From assembly GCF_037071985.1 (NCBI RefSeq), contig NZ_JAXHDF010000006.1, forward strand, positions 124,001 through 188,000: DNA of 64,000 nucleotides, written 5' to 3'. Source of the DNA: Pseudogracilibacillus sp037071985. Lineage in GTDB: Bacteria; Bacillota; Bacilli; Bacillales; Amphibacillaceae. Of this stretch, positions 1 to 8,930 are shown piece by piece; positions within the stretch are counted from its first letter, which is position 1; every line of letters begins with the position of its first letter. A program made the translations under genes and the position numbers. Below the pieces are notes generated by a model, which saw only the letters and a program-made list of their open reading frames with translations, did not search any database and was not told the DNA's origin.

Positions 1-407
1 ATCAAGCATTTCAGATATTACAATTTATATCATATTGAGTACCGTTAATTTTGCAATATTAGTATATCTAATCTTCCCTTTCACAAATAAAAAAAGGAAA
101 AATGTTTATGATGGGATAGCGGGAACAGAGATTGTTCACTGTCATAAGTAGCCGTATTATTTGAAAAGAAGTGGTTCTGCCAATAGACGTAGTAGTGGAA
201 TAATACTGGACTTGAAGATGTACGGACGGAAACAATTTGCGGATTAAGGAAACCACTTTATTCCGAAGGGTGATTGAAGGACTTGTTGAACGACATGAAA
301 GAATCTCTGTATGAGTATTATTAAAATCAGTTGTTAAGAAAAGGGCCATTTTGAGGAAGCCATTTTATTGAAGAGGCAAAATCATATTACAAGGAAGGGG
401 CACATCC
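1..407. other. Left-edge non-coding stretch
   Basis: I find no supportable gene here. Around 205-326 the plus strand reads like a short decayed coding remnant with an internal stop, but I do not recognise it. The end of this stretch holds the ribosome binding site of the AraC-type gene. Confidence 0.4.
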
Positions 408-1193
408 ATGACTTATAGATATCCAGAAATAGAAGAGGTGATTTCGTATATTCAAAAGAATATTGACGAACCGCTTTCTCTTTCTCAACTGGCGAACAAA
501 GTCTCCTATAGTCCATATCACTTTACACGTATATTTAAAGAAAAAACAGGTCTCTCTCCACTTTATTATGTATCCGCTATGCGATTACAAAAGGCAAAGG
601 ATTTGTTATTAAATACGAACCTAACAGTTCGCGATATCGGAATGGAAATTGGACAACAAAGTTTGGGAACCTTTACGACTAGATTTACCCAAAAGGTTGG
701 TGTGACTCCTTCTCAATTTCGAAAGTCGAATATGCAAGTGGACGACCTCCTGCTTTCATTACAAAAACTGAACGATTGGCGTGAACAATATCCCACTCTA
801 AATCAATATGCCAGAATAGAAGGAACCGTCCGAGCAACACTTCCCCTTAAGGGATTTGTTCTAATTGGCTTATTCTCCAAACCAATTCCGGAGGGATTTC
901 CCTTGTATGGAACATTGCTTTCTTCTTTGGGAGACTTTTGTTTTACAAACGTCATACCCGGCACTTATTACCTAATGGCTACCTCGATTTCTTGGGAGAT
1001 GGAATTTATGGATGTTCTCCTCCCACAAACAACCTTAAGGACTCGATCGAAAAAACCAATAGTCGTCAAATCCCATTCCGCCGTTCCGTACCAAGAAGTT
1101 ACGCTTTACTCACCACGAATAGACGATCCTCCTATCTTGGTTTCCATTCCCTTGTTGATGAATCATTTCCTAAATCGAATTCATCAACATTAG
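408..1193 (+). CDS. AraC-family transcriptional regulator
   Basis: A 261-residue regulator with the DNA-binding half first. Residues 1-105 form the double helix-turn-helix of the AraC/XylS family, with SYSPYHFTRIFKEKTGLSP (about 34-52) as the first recognition helix and a second HTH ending in GVTPSQFRKS. Residues 115-261 would be an effector or dimerisation domain of unknown ligand. The start is supported by AAGGAAGGGG about 8 bases upstream. It sits 85 bases before a same-strand DUF899 gene and may control it. A second long frame over its 3' end (938-1249) is judged a shadow because this frame keeps a plausible domain to its end. The target is unknown. Confidence 0.85.
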   Translation: MTYRYPEIEEVISYIQKNIDEPLSLSQLANKVSYSPYHFTRIFKEKTGLSPLYYVSAMRLQKAKDLLLNTNLTVRDIGMEIGQQSLGTFTTRFTQKVGVTPSQFRKSNMQVDDLLLSLQKLNDWREQYPTLNQYARIEGTVRATLPLKGFVLIGLFSKPIPEGFPLYGTLLSSLGDFCFTNVIPGTYYLMATSISWEMEFMDVLLPQTTLRTRSKKPIVVKSHSAVPYQEVTLYSPRIDDPPILVSIPLLMNHFLNRIHQH

Positions 1194-1278
1194 CAATCCA
1201 TGAGAACTTTTATGAAGTTCTACGTGATAGGATAAAGAAGAAACATTAAAGCAATTGCTTACGAAAGGAGAAATAGTG

Positions 1279-1833
1279 ATGTCAGAAAAGAAAATCGCAT
1301 TACCTATGTTTTTCTCATATTTTGAATGGGCCTTCGACGACAAGGGGCCGTTAGCCGAAAAAGGGGAAGACACTTATTTAGAAGAATCGTTAAAATCTGA
1401 TGGTAGTAAATTATCAGCGGTTGAGGTTGATAAGGATTACTTTTTCAATGGTCCGGAAGGTAAGGTTGGCTTGCTTGATCTGTTCGATGGCCGGAAACAG
1501 CTAATTGTTGGTCACTTTATGTTTGACCCAAGTTGGGATAAGGGTTGTCCAGATTGCTCGGCGGTTGCCGACCAAATCTCAGACACCTCTCTGAGATATT
1601 TGCATGAGCAGAACACCTCTTTCGCCTATGTCTCTCGTGCTCCACTGGCGAAAATTGAGAAGTACAAGCATTCAAAGGGCTGGAGTTTCCCGTGGTACTC
1701 CTCGTATGACAGTGACTATAACTATGATTTTAAGGCAACAACTGATGAAGGCGAGATGCCTGGAGGAAGCGTTTTCCGGCGTAAAGAGAACAGTATCTTT
1801 CAAATCAATCATGCTGAGACATCGACAAACTAA
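1279..1833 (+). CDS. DUF899 thioredoxin-fold family protein
   Basis: A 184-residue protein of the DUF899 family (thioredoxin-like fold, function poorly known). It shows the family's DLFDGRKQLIVGHFMF block, a CPDC pair at residues 90-93 in the position of a thioredoxin active site, and VSRAPLAKIEKYKHSKGW followed by a SSYDSDYNYDF-type segment. The usual family end, with a YLDLTPLGR-like tail, is missing, so the C-terminus is shorter than expected and may be eroded. The ATG at 1279 is chosen over an in-frame upstream codon at 1255 because AGGAG lies 8 bases before it. Confidence 0.75.
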   Translation: MSEKKIALPMFFSYFEWAFDDKGPLAEKGEDTYLEESLKSDGSKLSAVEVDKDYFFNGPEGKVGLLDLFDGRKQLIVGHFMFDPSWDKGCPDCSAVADQISDTSLRYLHEQNTSFAYVSRAPLAKIEKYKHSKGWSFPWYSSYDSDYNYDFKATTDEGEMPGGSVFRRKENSIFQINHAETSTN

Positions 1834-1920
1834 ATTCCTGGTTGAAATCCATTAAAAAAATCAGTTTTTTTTGCACAACAAGTTCAATCTATGCAAACAA
1901 GAGAGCTCAAAAAAAGATGA

Positions 1921-2200
1921 AGTGACAGGACTATTAATCGTGAATGTGTTTTAAGGGAAATAGTTATTAGGTTGAACGTCACCGAAAAGAAGGGATTTGA
2001 GCCACATTCTGTATTGTATTATTTAGGCGTTGAGCTAAATAACGAGGGCTTTGATTTCTATGATGAAGTTCTAAAAAGATATCGTGAATGCAGACTCCTA
2101 TGGAATATATCTTGGCACCTATATATACAAAGAGAAACTACATCCGAGGAGATCAGTGAACCAATTTGAACGATATCTAAAAGGTAATTGCTTAGAATAG
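1921..2200 (+). pseudogene. Small degraded gene, probable frameshift
   Basis: Frame 1972-2169 (TTG start, open back to 1921) encodes VTEKKGFEPHSVLYYLGVE and FDFYDEVLKRYRE, which reads like a real small protein. After about 2115 the sensible continuation (YIYKEKLHPRRSVNQFERYL) is in another frame and ends at a stop near 2198. This suggests one base gained or lost near 2095-2115. No start with a ribosome binding site is visible. I do not recognise the family with confidence. Confidence 0.35.
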
Positions 2201-2251
2201 TAATTATATAATGCATATTTACCTATCGGTGGGAGCAAAGGTTAAAGCAGC

Positions 2252-3073
2252 ATGACCACTAATCAAAATAAAACAAAGGAAGAAGGAAAAATCGTGAAAA
2301 CAATCCAATCAAAAGATGGCACAACATTAGCCTATGATGTCTTCGGCAATGGACCTCCCCTTTTATTTATAACGGGGGCCACCTGTTTTCGCTCGTTTGA
2401 ACCAGTTTTGCATGATGCAAAAGTATTTGCGGAGCAATTTACCGTCTACAATTACGATCGTCGCGGACGTGGTGATAGTGGTAACGTGCTACCGTACAAA
2501 ATTGAACGTGAACTAGAAGACATTGAAGCCATGATCGATGTAGCTGGGGTAGCAGTAAATATTTATGGCCATTCTTCGGGTGCTATACTTGGTCTTGAAG
2601 CTGCAATGCATCTGGGCGACAAAGTAAATAAGCTGGTCATGTATGATGCACCTTATGCAAATGATGAAGCAAACCAAAATGAATTCAAAGAGCTAAGTCA
2701 AGGATTATATGAGTTGCTTGAAAGCGGTAAGGATGAAGAAGCGATAGTCTCTTTTTTAAGTGGTATTGACATTCCTCAAGAGGTGATTACCGTATTTCAG
2801 CAATCACCCCAATGGGCGACTATGGTAGCACTCGCACCTACACTTGCCTATGACACTATCCTTGCCAACGATTTACCACCCATTAAAAGGGTTTCTCATC
2901 TTACAACACCTACCAAAATTATTGTTGGAGAAAAGAGCCCTGCTCCCATTCATCAGGTCGCGAACCAGTTGAATGGTGCAATTCCAAACGCAGAGTACAG
3001 TATGCTCGCGGGACAAGACCACATGCCAAACCCCAAAGTGTTGATGTCGGTGCTTTCAAGTTTTCTAAAATAG
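2252..3073 (+). CDS. Alpha/beta hydrolase
   Basis: A 273-residue alpha/beta-hydrolase-fold enzyme without signal peptide. It has the oxyanion region LLFITGATCFRSFE, the YNYDRRGRGDSG strand-turn, the nucleophile elbow GHSSG (Ser108) and a late GQDH motif supplying the catalytic His257. The acid residue is less clear; the usual position reads GEKSP, so Glu227 may serve. Substrate cannot be predicted. The start is ambiguous: ATG 2252 has only a weak site, whereas GTG 2294 has GAAGGA 6 bases upstream and would start at VKTIQSKDGT, close to where the core domain begins. Confidence 0.85.
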   Translation: MTTNQNKTKEEGKIVKTIQSKDGTTLAYDVFGNGPPLLFITGATCFRSFEPVLHDAKVFAEQFTVYNYDRRGRGDSGNVLPYKIERELEDIEAMIDVAGVAVNIYGHSSGAILGLEAAMHLGDKVNKLVMYDAPYANDEANQNEFKELSQGLYELLESGKDEEAIVSFLSGIDIPQEVITVFQQSPQWATMVALAPTLAYDTILANDLPPIKRVSHLTTPTKIIVGEKSPAPIHQVANQLNGAIPNAEYSMLAGQDHMPNPKVLMSVLSSFLK

Positions 3074-3248
3074 TAGCTTGTCAGCAGTATTTTATGGGAT
3101 TTATTTCGGGGATTCGGAATATATAGTGGAACTACCTATTCAACATTTAAGAATATGTAAAGTGCAAATTGGACTATTTGGTGGTATGTTAGGTCAAACA
3201 ATACTAAAATTAAGTTCGATATTCGAATGCATCAAGATTTAATCCTAA

Positions 3249-4145
3249 ACTATTGTCAGTGCGGAAATATTTGATAAAGCACAGGAAATCAGGATGAGAA
3301 GAAATCACGGGCGAAATACAGTAGAAAATAATGGTGAGAAGCGAGAGAAGTATAGTCGTAAATATGCGTTTAGCTGTATGGTTGATTGTGGTTACTGTGA
3401 AAGTACATTAACAAGACGCAGATGGCATAGTTCAACGAAATATAGCAAAACGATTTGGCAGTGCGTTACAAGTACAAAGAAGGGAAAAAAGTTCTGTCCA
3501 GACAGTAAAGGAATACCCGAAGAAGCCATTGAAAAAGCCTTTCTAGAAAGTTATCGAATTATGTGTAATAATAACAAAGACGTATTGGAAGAATTTTTGC
3601 AACGAATGGAAGAAACATTGAGTTCCAATAAGATTCATAAAGAAATAACTAAAATGGAAAAAGAAATTCAAGGATTAGAAAACAAAAAGAATAAATTAGT
3701 GGATATGAGACTGGAGAATATTATCGATAAAGATACGTATGAAGATAAATATAATTCACTGATGCAAGAGATTAATGAGAAGGTTCAAACAAGAGAAAAG
3801 TCCTTATCAAATTTGGAAAAAGAAAAGAATATTAAAAAACGCTTATTAGCTTTCAAGAAAGTATTGGAACAAAATGAAGTGATTGATACGTTTGATCGGC
3901 ATGTATTTGAAAGTGTCGTTGAGAAAGTAATTGTAGGTGGAATAGATGAAGAAGGAAACAAAGATCCCGCCATGATTACGTTTGTATATAAAACAGGTTT
4001 AAGTAATAGTCTTGATGGTGAAAAATTTAAGCCTGCTAGAAGAAATGCGAAAAAAGATAACACAAGAAAATCTAACGAATTGTGTTCACATACAGTCGAC
4101 GAGGACAATAAATTGTGTTCACATAGTAGTGACGACACATATTGA
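3249..4145 (+). pseudogene. Large serine recombinase, C-terminal remnant
   Basis: The open frame begins right after a stop at 3246 and reads TIVSAEIFDKAQEIRMRR, which matches the end of the recombinase domain of large serine integrases. Next come the zinc beta-ribbon cysteines (CMVDCGYCESTLTRRR, later QCVTSTKKGKKFCPD), a long coiled coil (about 115-215 of the 283-residue ATG-initiated part) and a basic tail with two LCSH repeats. The N-terminal catalytic resolvase domain with its active serine is absent upstream, so the enzyme cannot be active. The gene ends inside a sequence duplicated from the 3' end of rlmCD (see 4134-4290), as expected for an integrase beside its attachment site. It marks the edge of a lost or decayed integrative element. 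Confidence 0.8.
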
Positions 4146-4290
4146 GAGTGTTGCGTGGCTACAAAGAGAAACTTAACAGAAATCCTTAGTTTTAAACACA
4201 AGCATGCACACTTTGTACCAAATCGTGAATATGGACGTAAGAAAGTGATGAAAAACCATATTGAAGTTTCTGTAGGAATTTAACTGATAT
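4134..4290 (+). repeat. Duplicate of rlmCD 3' end; attachment-site scar
   Basis: From 4134 the sequence aligns with the 3' end of the intact rlmCD gene at 30664 and continues about 100 bases into its downstream flank. GCTACAAAGAGAAACT is identical (4158-4173 and 30690-30705), followed by AGAAATNNTTAGTTTTAAACAC and later TGAAAAACCANATT in both. In frame this copy encodes a displaced RlmCD tail (VAWLQRET-stop against VALLQRET). Serine-integrase elements are known to target this gene family, and a recombinase stump abuts this copy, so this is most likely one half of an integration scar. Confidence 0.6.
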
Positions 4291-4353
4291 AATACAATGC
4301 AGATCCGCGTATTTCACTGCGGATCTGCACATAGATGAAGCGTATTTTTACCA

Positions 4354-5331
4354 TTAGCTGCCTGCTGCTTTTAGTTTCTTTTCATGAATGATGAAATTGA
4401 TAAAATCAATGATCAGCCTTGCTGCAATTTGCGAAGTGACCCCGGAAGGATCGTATAAAGGGTTCACTTCGACCAAGTCAAAGCCAATAACATCACCTTT
4501 CTTCGCTACCGCTTCGAGAATATCGCTTACTTCCTCGTAATAAAATCCACCAGGGGAAGGAGAACCAGCACCTGGTGCAATCGAAGCATCTAGTCCATCA
4601 ATATCGAGTGTTACATAATATTTTTCGCCGTCTGGCATATTTGCCAATGCCTGCTCAATGCCTATTTTACGTACTTGTCTAGGTGATAAAATGGTGCTGC
4701 CATATTCCCGCGCCTCGGCGAAATCCTCTTCCTGACTGCTGCCGACGCCGCGAATGCCAAGCTGGGCCATTTGATTGATATGTCCCATCTCAGACATTCT
4801 CCGCATCGGACTGCTTAGCGTAAAGCGTTGACCAGATGCATCTTTTAACCAGTCTAGGTGGGCATCAATCTGGACGACATTCACTTTTTCGTGTTTTTCC
4901 AAGGCAAAAGCTACTGGTGATGTAATGGAATGATCTCCTCCTAATACAACTGGGATCGTCCCTTTGTCAACAATAGTACGAATAAATTCTTCGGTGTTCT
5001 CATGACTTTGCTCTACATCCCCATTAATAATAGATACATCGCCACAATCGACAATTTTATAGCCGCTGTTATCATAAGTAATACCTTTTTCATGATCATA
5101 CCCAGCTCCAAAAGCATATAAAGACGATTGCTCACGAATGGAACGAGGCCCCATTCTTGCACCAGACCGCCAGGCTGTAGTCATATCATTTGGCACACCT
5201 ACAATGGCAAAGTCAGCATCTAGATTATCTAGGTCTTTGCATATTGGATATTTTCTGAAGGAAGTGATGCCTGTAAAAGGCATATCTAGTTTTACTCTGT
5301 TGTAATCTGATTTTCTTGCATATTTACTCAT
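4354..5331 (-). CDS. Agmatinase/arginase-family ureohydrolase
   Basis: A 325-residue dimanganese ureohydrolase that would hydrolyse a guanidino compound to urea plus an amine. All metal ligands are visible: GGDHS (His134), DAHLD (Asp156, His158, Asp160) and DIDGLD (Asp243, Asp245), with the PGAGSPSPGG loop after them. The family covers agmatinase, guanidinobutyrase, formimidoylglutamase and proclavaminate amidinohydrolase, and I cannot choose the substrate. It follows a YkvI-type membrane protein by 58 bases on the same strand, with an Lrp/AsnC regulator divergent, so uptake and degradation of an amino-acid-like guanidino compound is a reasonable inference. Confidence 0.85.
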   Translation of the reverse strand: MSKYARKSDYNRVKLDMPFTGITSFRKYPICKDLDNLDADFAIVGVPNDMTTAWRSGARMGPRSIREQSSLYAFGAGYDHEKGITYDNSGYKIVDCGDVSIINGDVEQSHENTEEFIRTIVDKGTIPVVLGGDHSITSPVAFALEKHEKVNVVQIDAHLDWLKDASGQRFTLSSPMRRMSEMGHINQMAQLGIRGVGSSQEEDFAEAREYGSTILSPRQVRKIGIEQALANMPDGEKYYVTLDIDGLDASIAPGAGSPSPGGFYYEEVSDILEAVAKKGDVIGFDLVEVNPLYDPSGVTSQIAARLIIDFINFIIHEKKLKAAGS

Positions 5332-5389
5332 TTTAAAATCTCCTTTAGTATTTTACAAATAACTTTCGTTCATTCAAACTGCATGCATT

Positions 5390-6448
5390 TTAGATGGAAC
5401 CTTTATTAATGAATTGACGATAAACCATGCCAATCATTAAGATTAAACCAATATAACCTACAATTGGATATACAAAGTCAATGATAGCGGCAAATGGAAG
5501 CAGTCCGCCAAAGAAACCGATAATCGTTAAAATAATGGTGATTAGTCTGTATTTATTGGCATTGCCTTTAGAAAATTGAGTAGCAACTGTCCATAGCATA
5601 CCAACTGCTGTTGTATAGATAGCGATAAGTAAAATTATCGAGAAACAGAACGCTAAAAATGGACTAATTTGGCTTGCTAAAAATAGAGTAGGAATATCTA
5701 TTTCGTGTAGGGCATCAATATTTGTCAACATGCCAATGTAAATGACAAAAACTCCAACCAACATAATAAATCCACCAATGATTCCTCCGAGAACGACATT
5801 CTTTCTTCGGGTTTCATCTTTTCCTAAATTGGCTAGAAATGGCAAAGCCACCAATAAAACAAAAGAGGAATAAACGAAACCGGCTTGCCACCAATGATTG
5901 GTTGCTTTTCCTAAGCCTAAGTCATGTACGAGCTGACCAGCATTTCCAAAGCTAGAAACATCAAAATTACCTGTTCCTACGATGATAGCAAATACAACGA
6001 TAACGGGACCTGCAATCCCAAGAATTTTAATGATTGTTTCCAATCGTAATAATGCAGTAATTAATACTAGAATAGCCATTAAAGCTCGTCCAGGTAAAAT
6101 GCCGACATTAAAATGTTCCGAAACAGTTGCTCCAGCTCCAGAAATCATGACGACAAATACAATCAGCATAAAAAACTGAGAAAACCAATAGAAAAATGTT
6201 CCGATATATTTTCCAGTGAAATAGACAAATACATCTTTGGAGTCAACTGCCTTTAAGCGCATCCCGACATCCATTGCAAAGGCGCCAAACCACATATGAA
6301 GTACAGCTGCTATGATAATTGCTCCTATTCCATAATAGCCAAACGAAACAAAAAATTGCAATATCTCCTGTCCTGTTGCTGTTCCAGCCCCAAGAATATA
6401 AGAAACAAAGGCTCCTGCTAAAATGAAAATTCTGACTATATTGTTCAT
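5390..6448 (-). CDS. YkvI-family membrane transporter
   Basis: A 352-residue integral membrane protein with about ten hydrophobic segments and the family start FVSYILGAGTATGQEI, where the broken first helix resembles APC/LeuT-fold transporters. It resembles the YkvI group (COG3949), whose substrates are not established. It is the first gene of a two-gene unit with the downstream ureohydrolase and is divergent from an Lrp/AsnC regulator, which suggests a role in uptake or export of the ureohydrolase substrate or product. GAAAGGAG lies just before the ATG. Confidence 0.75.
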   Translation of the reverse strand: MNNIVRIFILAGAFVSYILGAGTATGQEILQFFVSFGYYGIGAIIIAAVLHMWFGAFAMDVGMRLKAVDSKDVFVYFTGKYIGTFFYWFSQFFMLIVFVVMISGAGATVSEHFNVGILPGRALMAILVLITALLRLETIIKILGIAGPVIVVFAIIVGTGNFDVSSFGNAGQLVHDLGLGKATNHWWQAGFVYSSFVLLVALPFLANLGKDETRRKNVVLGGIIGGFIMLVGVFVIYIGMLTNIDALHEIDIPTLFLASQISPFLAFCFSIILLIAIYTTAVGMLWTVATQFSKGNANKYRLITIILTIIGFFGGLLPFAAIIDFVYPIVGYIGLILMIGMVYRQFINKGSI

Positions 6449-6615
6449 TTTTGCTCCTTTCTAAAAAAATAATAAATATAAATAATTAAGTATATATAAT
6501 ATTATTATAATTTAGTATAATATTATATATATTAATGAATGTGATAAAGAATAATTATTACCAAAATGAATTAATTTTACTATTTCTTTTTACAAAGTGA
6601 AGAAAGGTGTTGGGA
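6449..6615. promoter_or_regulatory. Divergent AT-rich control region
   Basis: This spacer between the ykvI-like gene and the Lrp-type gene is almost pure A/T from 6465 to 6560, with overlapping dyads built on TATAATATTATTATA and TATAATATTATATA. Lrp-family proteins wrap bent AT-rich DNA, so the operators of the neighbouring regulator probably lie here together with both promoters. Individual sites cannot be separated by eye. Confidence 0.45.
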
Positions 6616-7059
6616 ATGGATCATATTGATATAAAAATGCTGCGTATTTTGCAAGAAGATGGTCGTATTACGATAAGTGAGTTATCTCAGAAGCTGGCTC
6701 TGAGTAGACCAAGCGTGACGGAGAGATTGTACAGGCTGCAAGAAAAAGGAATTATTGAGAAGTTTTCAGCAATGGTTTCCCCAGAAGCAGTTGGAAGGAA
6801 CTTATCAGTTATGATTGAATTAAATGAATTAAAGCAGTCGCCTGTAGAGGTTGAAAAGGTGCTGGAAAAGGAACCCGGCATTTTGGAGTGCCATCGTGCG
6901 ACAGGTCATGTACATTATTATGTTAAAGCTGCATTTAGAGGGATGGATGATTTGCAGGTACTAGTTGAAAATTTGCTTCCTTATTGCAATACACGAACCT
7001 CTATTTTACTTAAAACACCTATAAAAAAAGATGTCATTTTGCCGATGGAGGAATCTTAA
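6616..7059 (+). CDS. Lrp/AsnC-family transcriptional regulator
   Basis: A 147-residue regulator with an N-terminal winged HTH (DHIDIKMLRILQEDGRIT, then LSRPSVTERLYRLQEKGII) and a C-terminal RAM ligand-binding domain (ECHRATGHVHYYVKA). It is divergent from the ykvI-like/ureohydrolase pair across an AT-rich control region and probably senses an amino acid to control that unit and itself. Three possible starts lie in frame (GTG 6607, TTG 6610, ATG 6616). ATG 6616 is chosen because AAAGG lies 8 bases before it. Confidence 0.9.
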   Translation: MDHIDIKMLRILQEDGRITISELSQKLALSRPSVTERLYRLQEKGIIEKFSAMVSPEAVGRNLSVMIELNELKQSPVEVEKVLEKEPGILECHRATGHVHYYVKAAFRGMDDLQVLVENLLPYCNTRTSILLKTPIKKDVILPMEES

Positions 7060-7233
7060 TAGCAGGGTATGGGGAATGGGTGATACATTTAGGGATAGCT
7101 TTAGCATGGTATTAATTAAATAGATTTCTAGTTCATATATCTGGTGTATAAATGCGGGGGCTAGGCCTTGAGGGGTAAGGAATGGGTGGAGTTGGGGAAA
7201 TACTAATTAGAGGTAAAAAAGAGAAACAAGCTT

Positions 7234-7724
7234 AAAGCATTTCCTAAGCTCTCCTTCCAATTAACGATTCAAGGGAGAATTAATATAGAGTATAGAATTG
7301 ATAAGAAAGAAGCCTTTAGGATTGTCGGTGTAAAGAAGAGAGTTCCTATTCAATTTGAAGGAGAAAATCAAGAAATTGTGAGGTTAGTTAATAGCATTAC
7401 ACCTGAACAATGGGAAGAGCTAGCCAGTTATGCAAATATGGAACCAAATCAAGTAGTGAGTGTATTTATAATTTTGATGATGGACGTACGGAGGAAAAAG
7501 GGAGTCTCGACCATATGATTGGTTGCTTAACGACAAAAAACACAGGCTTTGATAAGTTTGATGTAGTAGAAGTCCCTTCTCTAACATGGGCGATATTTTC
7601 ATCTAAAGGAGTATTTCCAAAAGTCATGCAAGAGACCTGGGGAAAAATATTTTCAGAGAGCAAGCACGGAATCTTTATCGAATTTTTATTAGCGATCACT
7701 ACCAAAAGTTTGGTAAATAGATAG
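7234..7724 (+). pseudogene. GyrI-like / AraC effector-binding domain pseudogene
   Basis: From 7234 one frame reads KAFPKLSFQLTIQGRI, YRIDKKEAFRIVGVKKRVP and SITPEQWEELASYANMEP, the typical front of an AraC effector-binding (GyrI-like) domain. Around 7460-7468 the reading moves to another frame, which continues IYNFDDGRTEEKGSLDHMI, FDVVEVPSLTWAIFSSKG and MQETWGKIFSE, the typical back half. The expected end is replaced by an unrelated tail. The N-terminal AraC DNA-binding half is absent upstream. This is therefore a truncated, frameshifted regulator relic. Confidence 0.7.
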
Positions 7725-7789
7725 GAAACCAGCTCGTGGAAACTCAAATTAAAATAAGGGTTTTAACAGAGGTTTCCACAAGCCTATCT

Positions 7790-8131
7790 TCATTGAGGTG
7801 AATTTTCACTTACTTTTTCCAATTTAGACATTATCCAAAGATAAATGGCGATTCCACCGAAACTTATTATCATACTTAGAATTAGTTGTGTTTCATGTTG
7901 TAGTGATGTTAGGTTTAGGAAATAATCTGGTAATGTTAACAATGCTGTTATAATGATTAGAATCCATGTCTTAGCCCAAAGAGAAACACCAATTATAAAT
8001 AGTAACGTAATTCCGCCAACAATTAAACTTCCTGTATTGTTAAAATGAACGGTAGGGGTGTGAATCACTTTATCAAGAAAGTTTAAACCTAAAAATAGCA
8101 TCAATGGAAGCAACCCAATACTGAAAATCAA
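7790..8131 (-). CDS. Small membrane protein in the padR operon
   Basis: A 113-residue protein with about four hydrophobic helices and no recognisable catalytic motif. It starts 11 bases after the HAAS-domain gene stops, so it is the last gene of the padR operon. Such trios (PadR, HAAS protein, membrane protein) usually act in membrane or envelope stress or transporter control; no specific role can be assigned. Confidence 0.6.
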   Translation of the reverse strand: MIFSIGLLPLMLFLGLNFLDKVIHTPTVHFNNTGSLIVGGITLLFIIGVSLWAKTWILIIITALLTLPDYFLNLTSLQHETQLILSMIISFGGIAIYLWIMSKLEKVSENSPQ

Positions 8132-8142
8132 AACGCCTTTTT

Positions 8143-8559
8143 TTAAGATTGATTCATTGTTGAAATATATTTATATCCTTTAAAAACAGCTACAATAAAT
8201 AGTAAAGCGATTAAAATATTTCCGCCGATTTCCAAGAGAGAATATGAAAGATTTCCTGCCAATAAATCAGAGAAAATTTTAAAAGTAAATGATCCAAAAA
8301 TGATGAGACAGATGTATTTAAACCATGAGCGATAATCAATGGTCATTTCATTAGAAAGCATCTCCATATATTCTTTCGGTGAATTGCCAATTATTTTTTC
8401 AATTGGTTTCCCATTTTTCTCGGCTTCAGCTAAATGGATTTGTAATTCATTAACAATCTCATTAATTTCATCTTCATGTTTACCACTAGAAAATAGGTAG
8501 ATTCGTAAGTTTTCTAAGAAGTTTTGACTCTTTTTAGAAAGCTGTAATTCACTATTCAT
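8143..8559 (-). CDS. HAAS-domain membrane protein
   Basis: A 138-residue protein. An N-terminal alpha-helical segment (NFLENLRIYLFSSGKHEDEI, then NELQIHLAEAEKNGKP and an NSPKEYMEML turn) looks like a HAAS signalling domain, followed by two or three transmembrane helices. HAAS proteins are typically encoded next to PadR regulators. The start is placed at ATG 8559 rather than upstream at 8610 because GGAGG lies about 11 bases before it and this gives an 8-base overlap with the end of the padR gene, implying translational coupling. Confidence 0.7.
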   Translation of the reverse strand: MNSELQLSKKSQNFLENLRIYLFSSGKHEDEINEIVNELQIHLAEAEKNGKPIEKIIGNSPKEYMEMLSNEMTIDYRSWFKYICLIIFGSFTFKIFSDLLAGNLSYSLLEIGGNILIALLFIVAVFKGYKYISTMNQS

Positions 8560-8905
8560 CCTGATTACCTCCATTTGAATTTGATTCATATTGTAAGACT
8601 CCATTAACATTGTTCTGCAAACTCTCCCAACGCTCTATAAAATTTCTCAATTCCAAATCACCCTTTGGCGTTAGTGAGTAGTATTTTCTTCTTGGTCCCG
8701 CTGTAGATTTTTTTAATGTAGATGTAACTAATTCTTCCTTTTGCATTCGCATTAACAATGGATAAATTGTGCCCTCACTAAATGACTTAAACCCGTAACT
8801 TTCAAGTTTTTCTGCTAGTTCATAACCGTATACTTCTTTATTTTTGATTATTGCCAGCAAACAGCCATCAATTATACCCTTAAGCATTTGTGTAGTTGAT
8901 GACAA
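8552..8905 (-). CDS. PadR-family transcriptional regulator
   Basis: A 117-residue PadR winged-helix regulator. It shows the characteristic LKGIIDGCLLAIIKNKEVYGYEL start, FSEGTIYPLLMRMQKEELV, and the wing GPRRKYYSLTPKG. PadR proteins usually repress their own operon and release on binding a small molecule. Here the upstream DNA carries three copies of a 13-base palindrome (8931-9015), making autoregulation very likely. First gene of a three-gene operon with a HAAS-domain protein and a small membrane protein. Confidence 0.92.
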   Translation of the reverse strand: MSSTTQMLKGIIDGCLLAIIKNKEVYGYELAEKLESYGFKSFSEGTIYPLLMRMQKEELVTSTLKKSTAGPRRKYYSLTPKGDLELRNFIERWESLQNNVNGVLQYESNSNGGNQDE

Positions 8906-8930
8906 ATTTCTTCCTCCTTTTTCACAGTAA

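Noticed and set aside
68..349. A 93-codon minus-strand frame at the left edge
   Set aside because: No ribosome site, Ser/Thr/Phe-rich composition without domain character; judged chance.
938..1249. A 103-codon frame over the end of the AraC-type gene, as evidence of a frameshift
   Set aside because: The main frame keeps coherent sequence to its stop and the alternative is rich in Ser/Arg/Pro without a ribosome site, as expected for a shadow frame.
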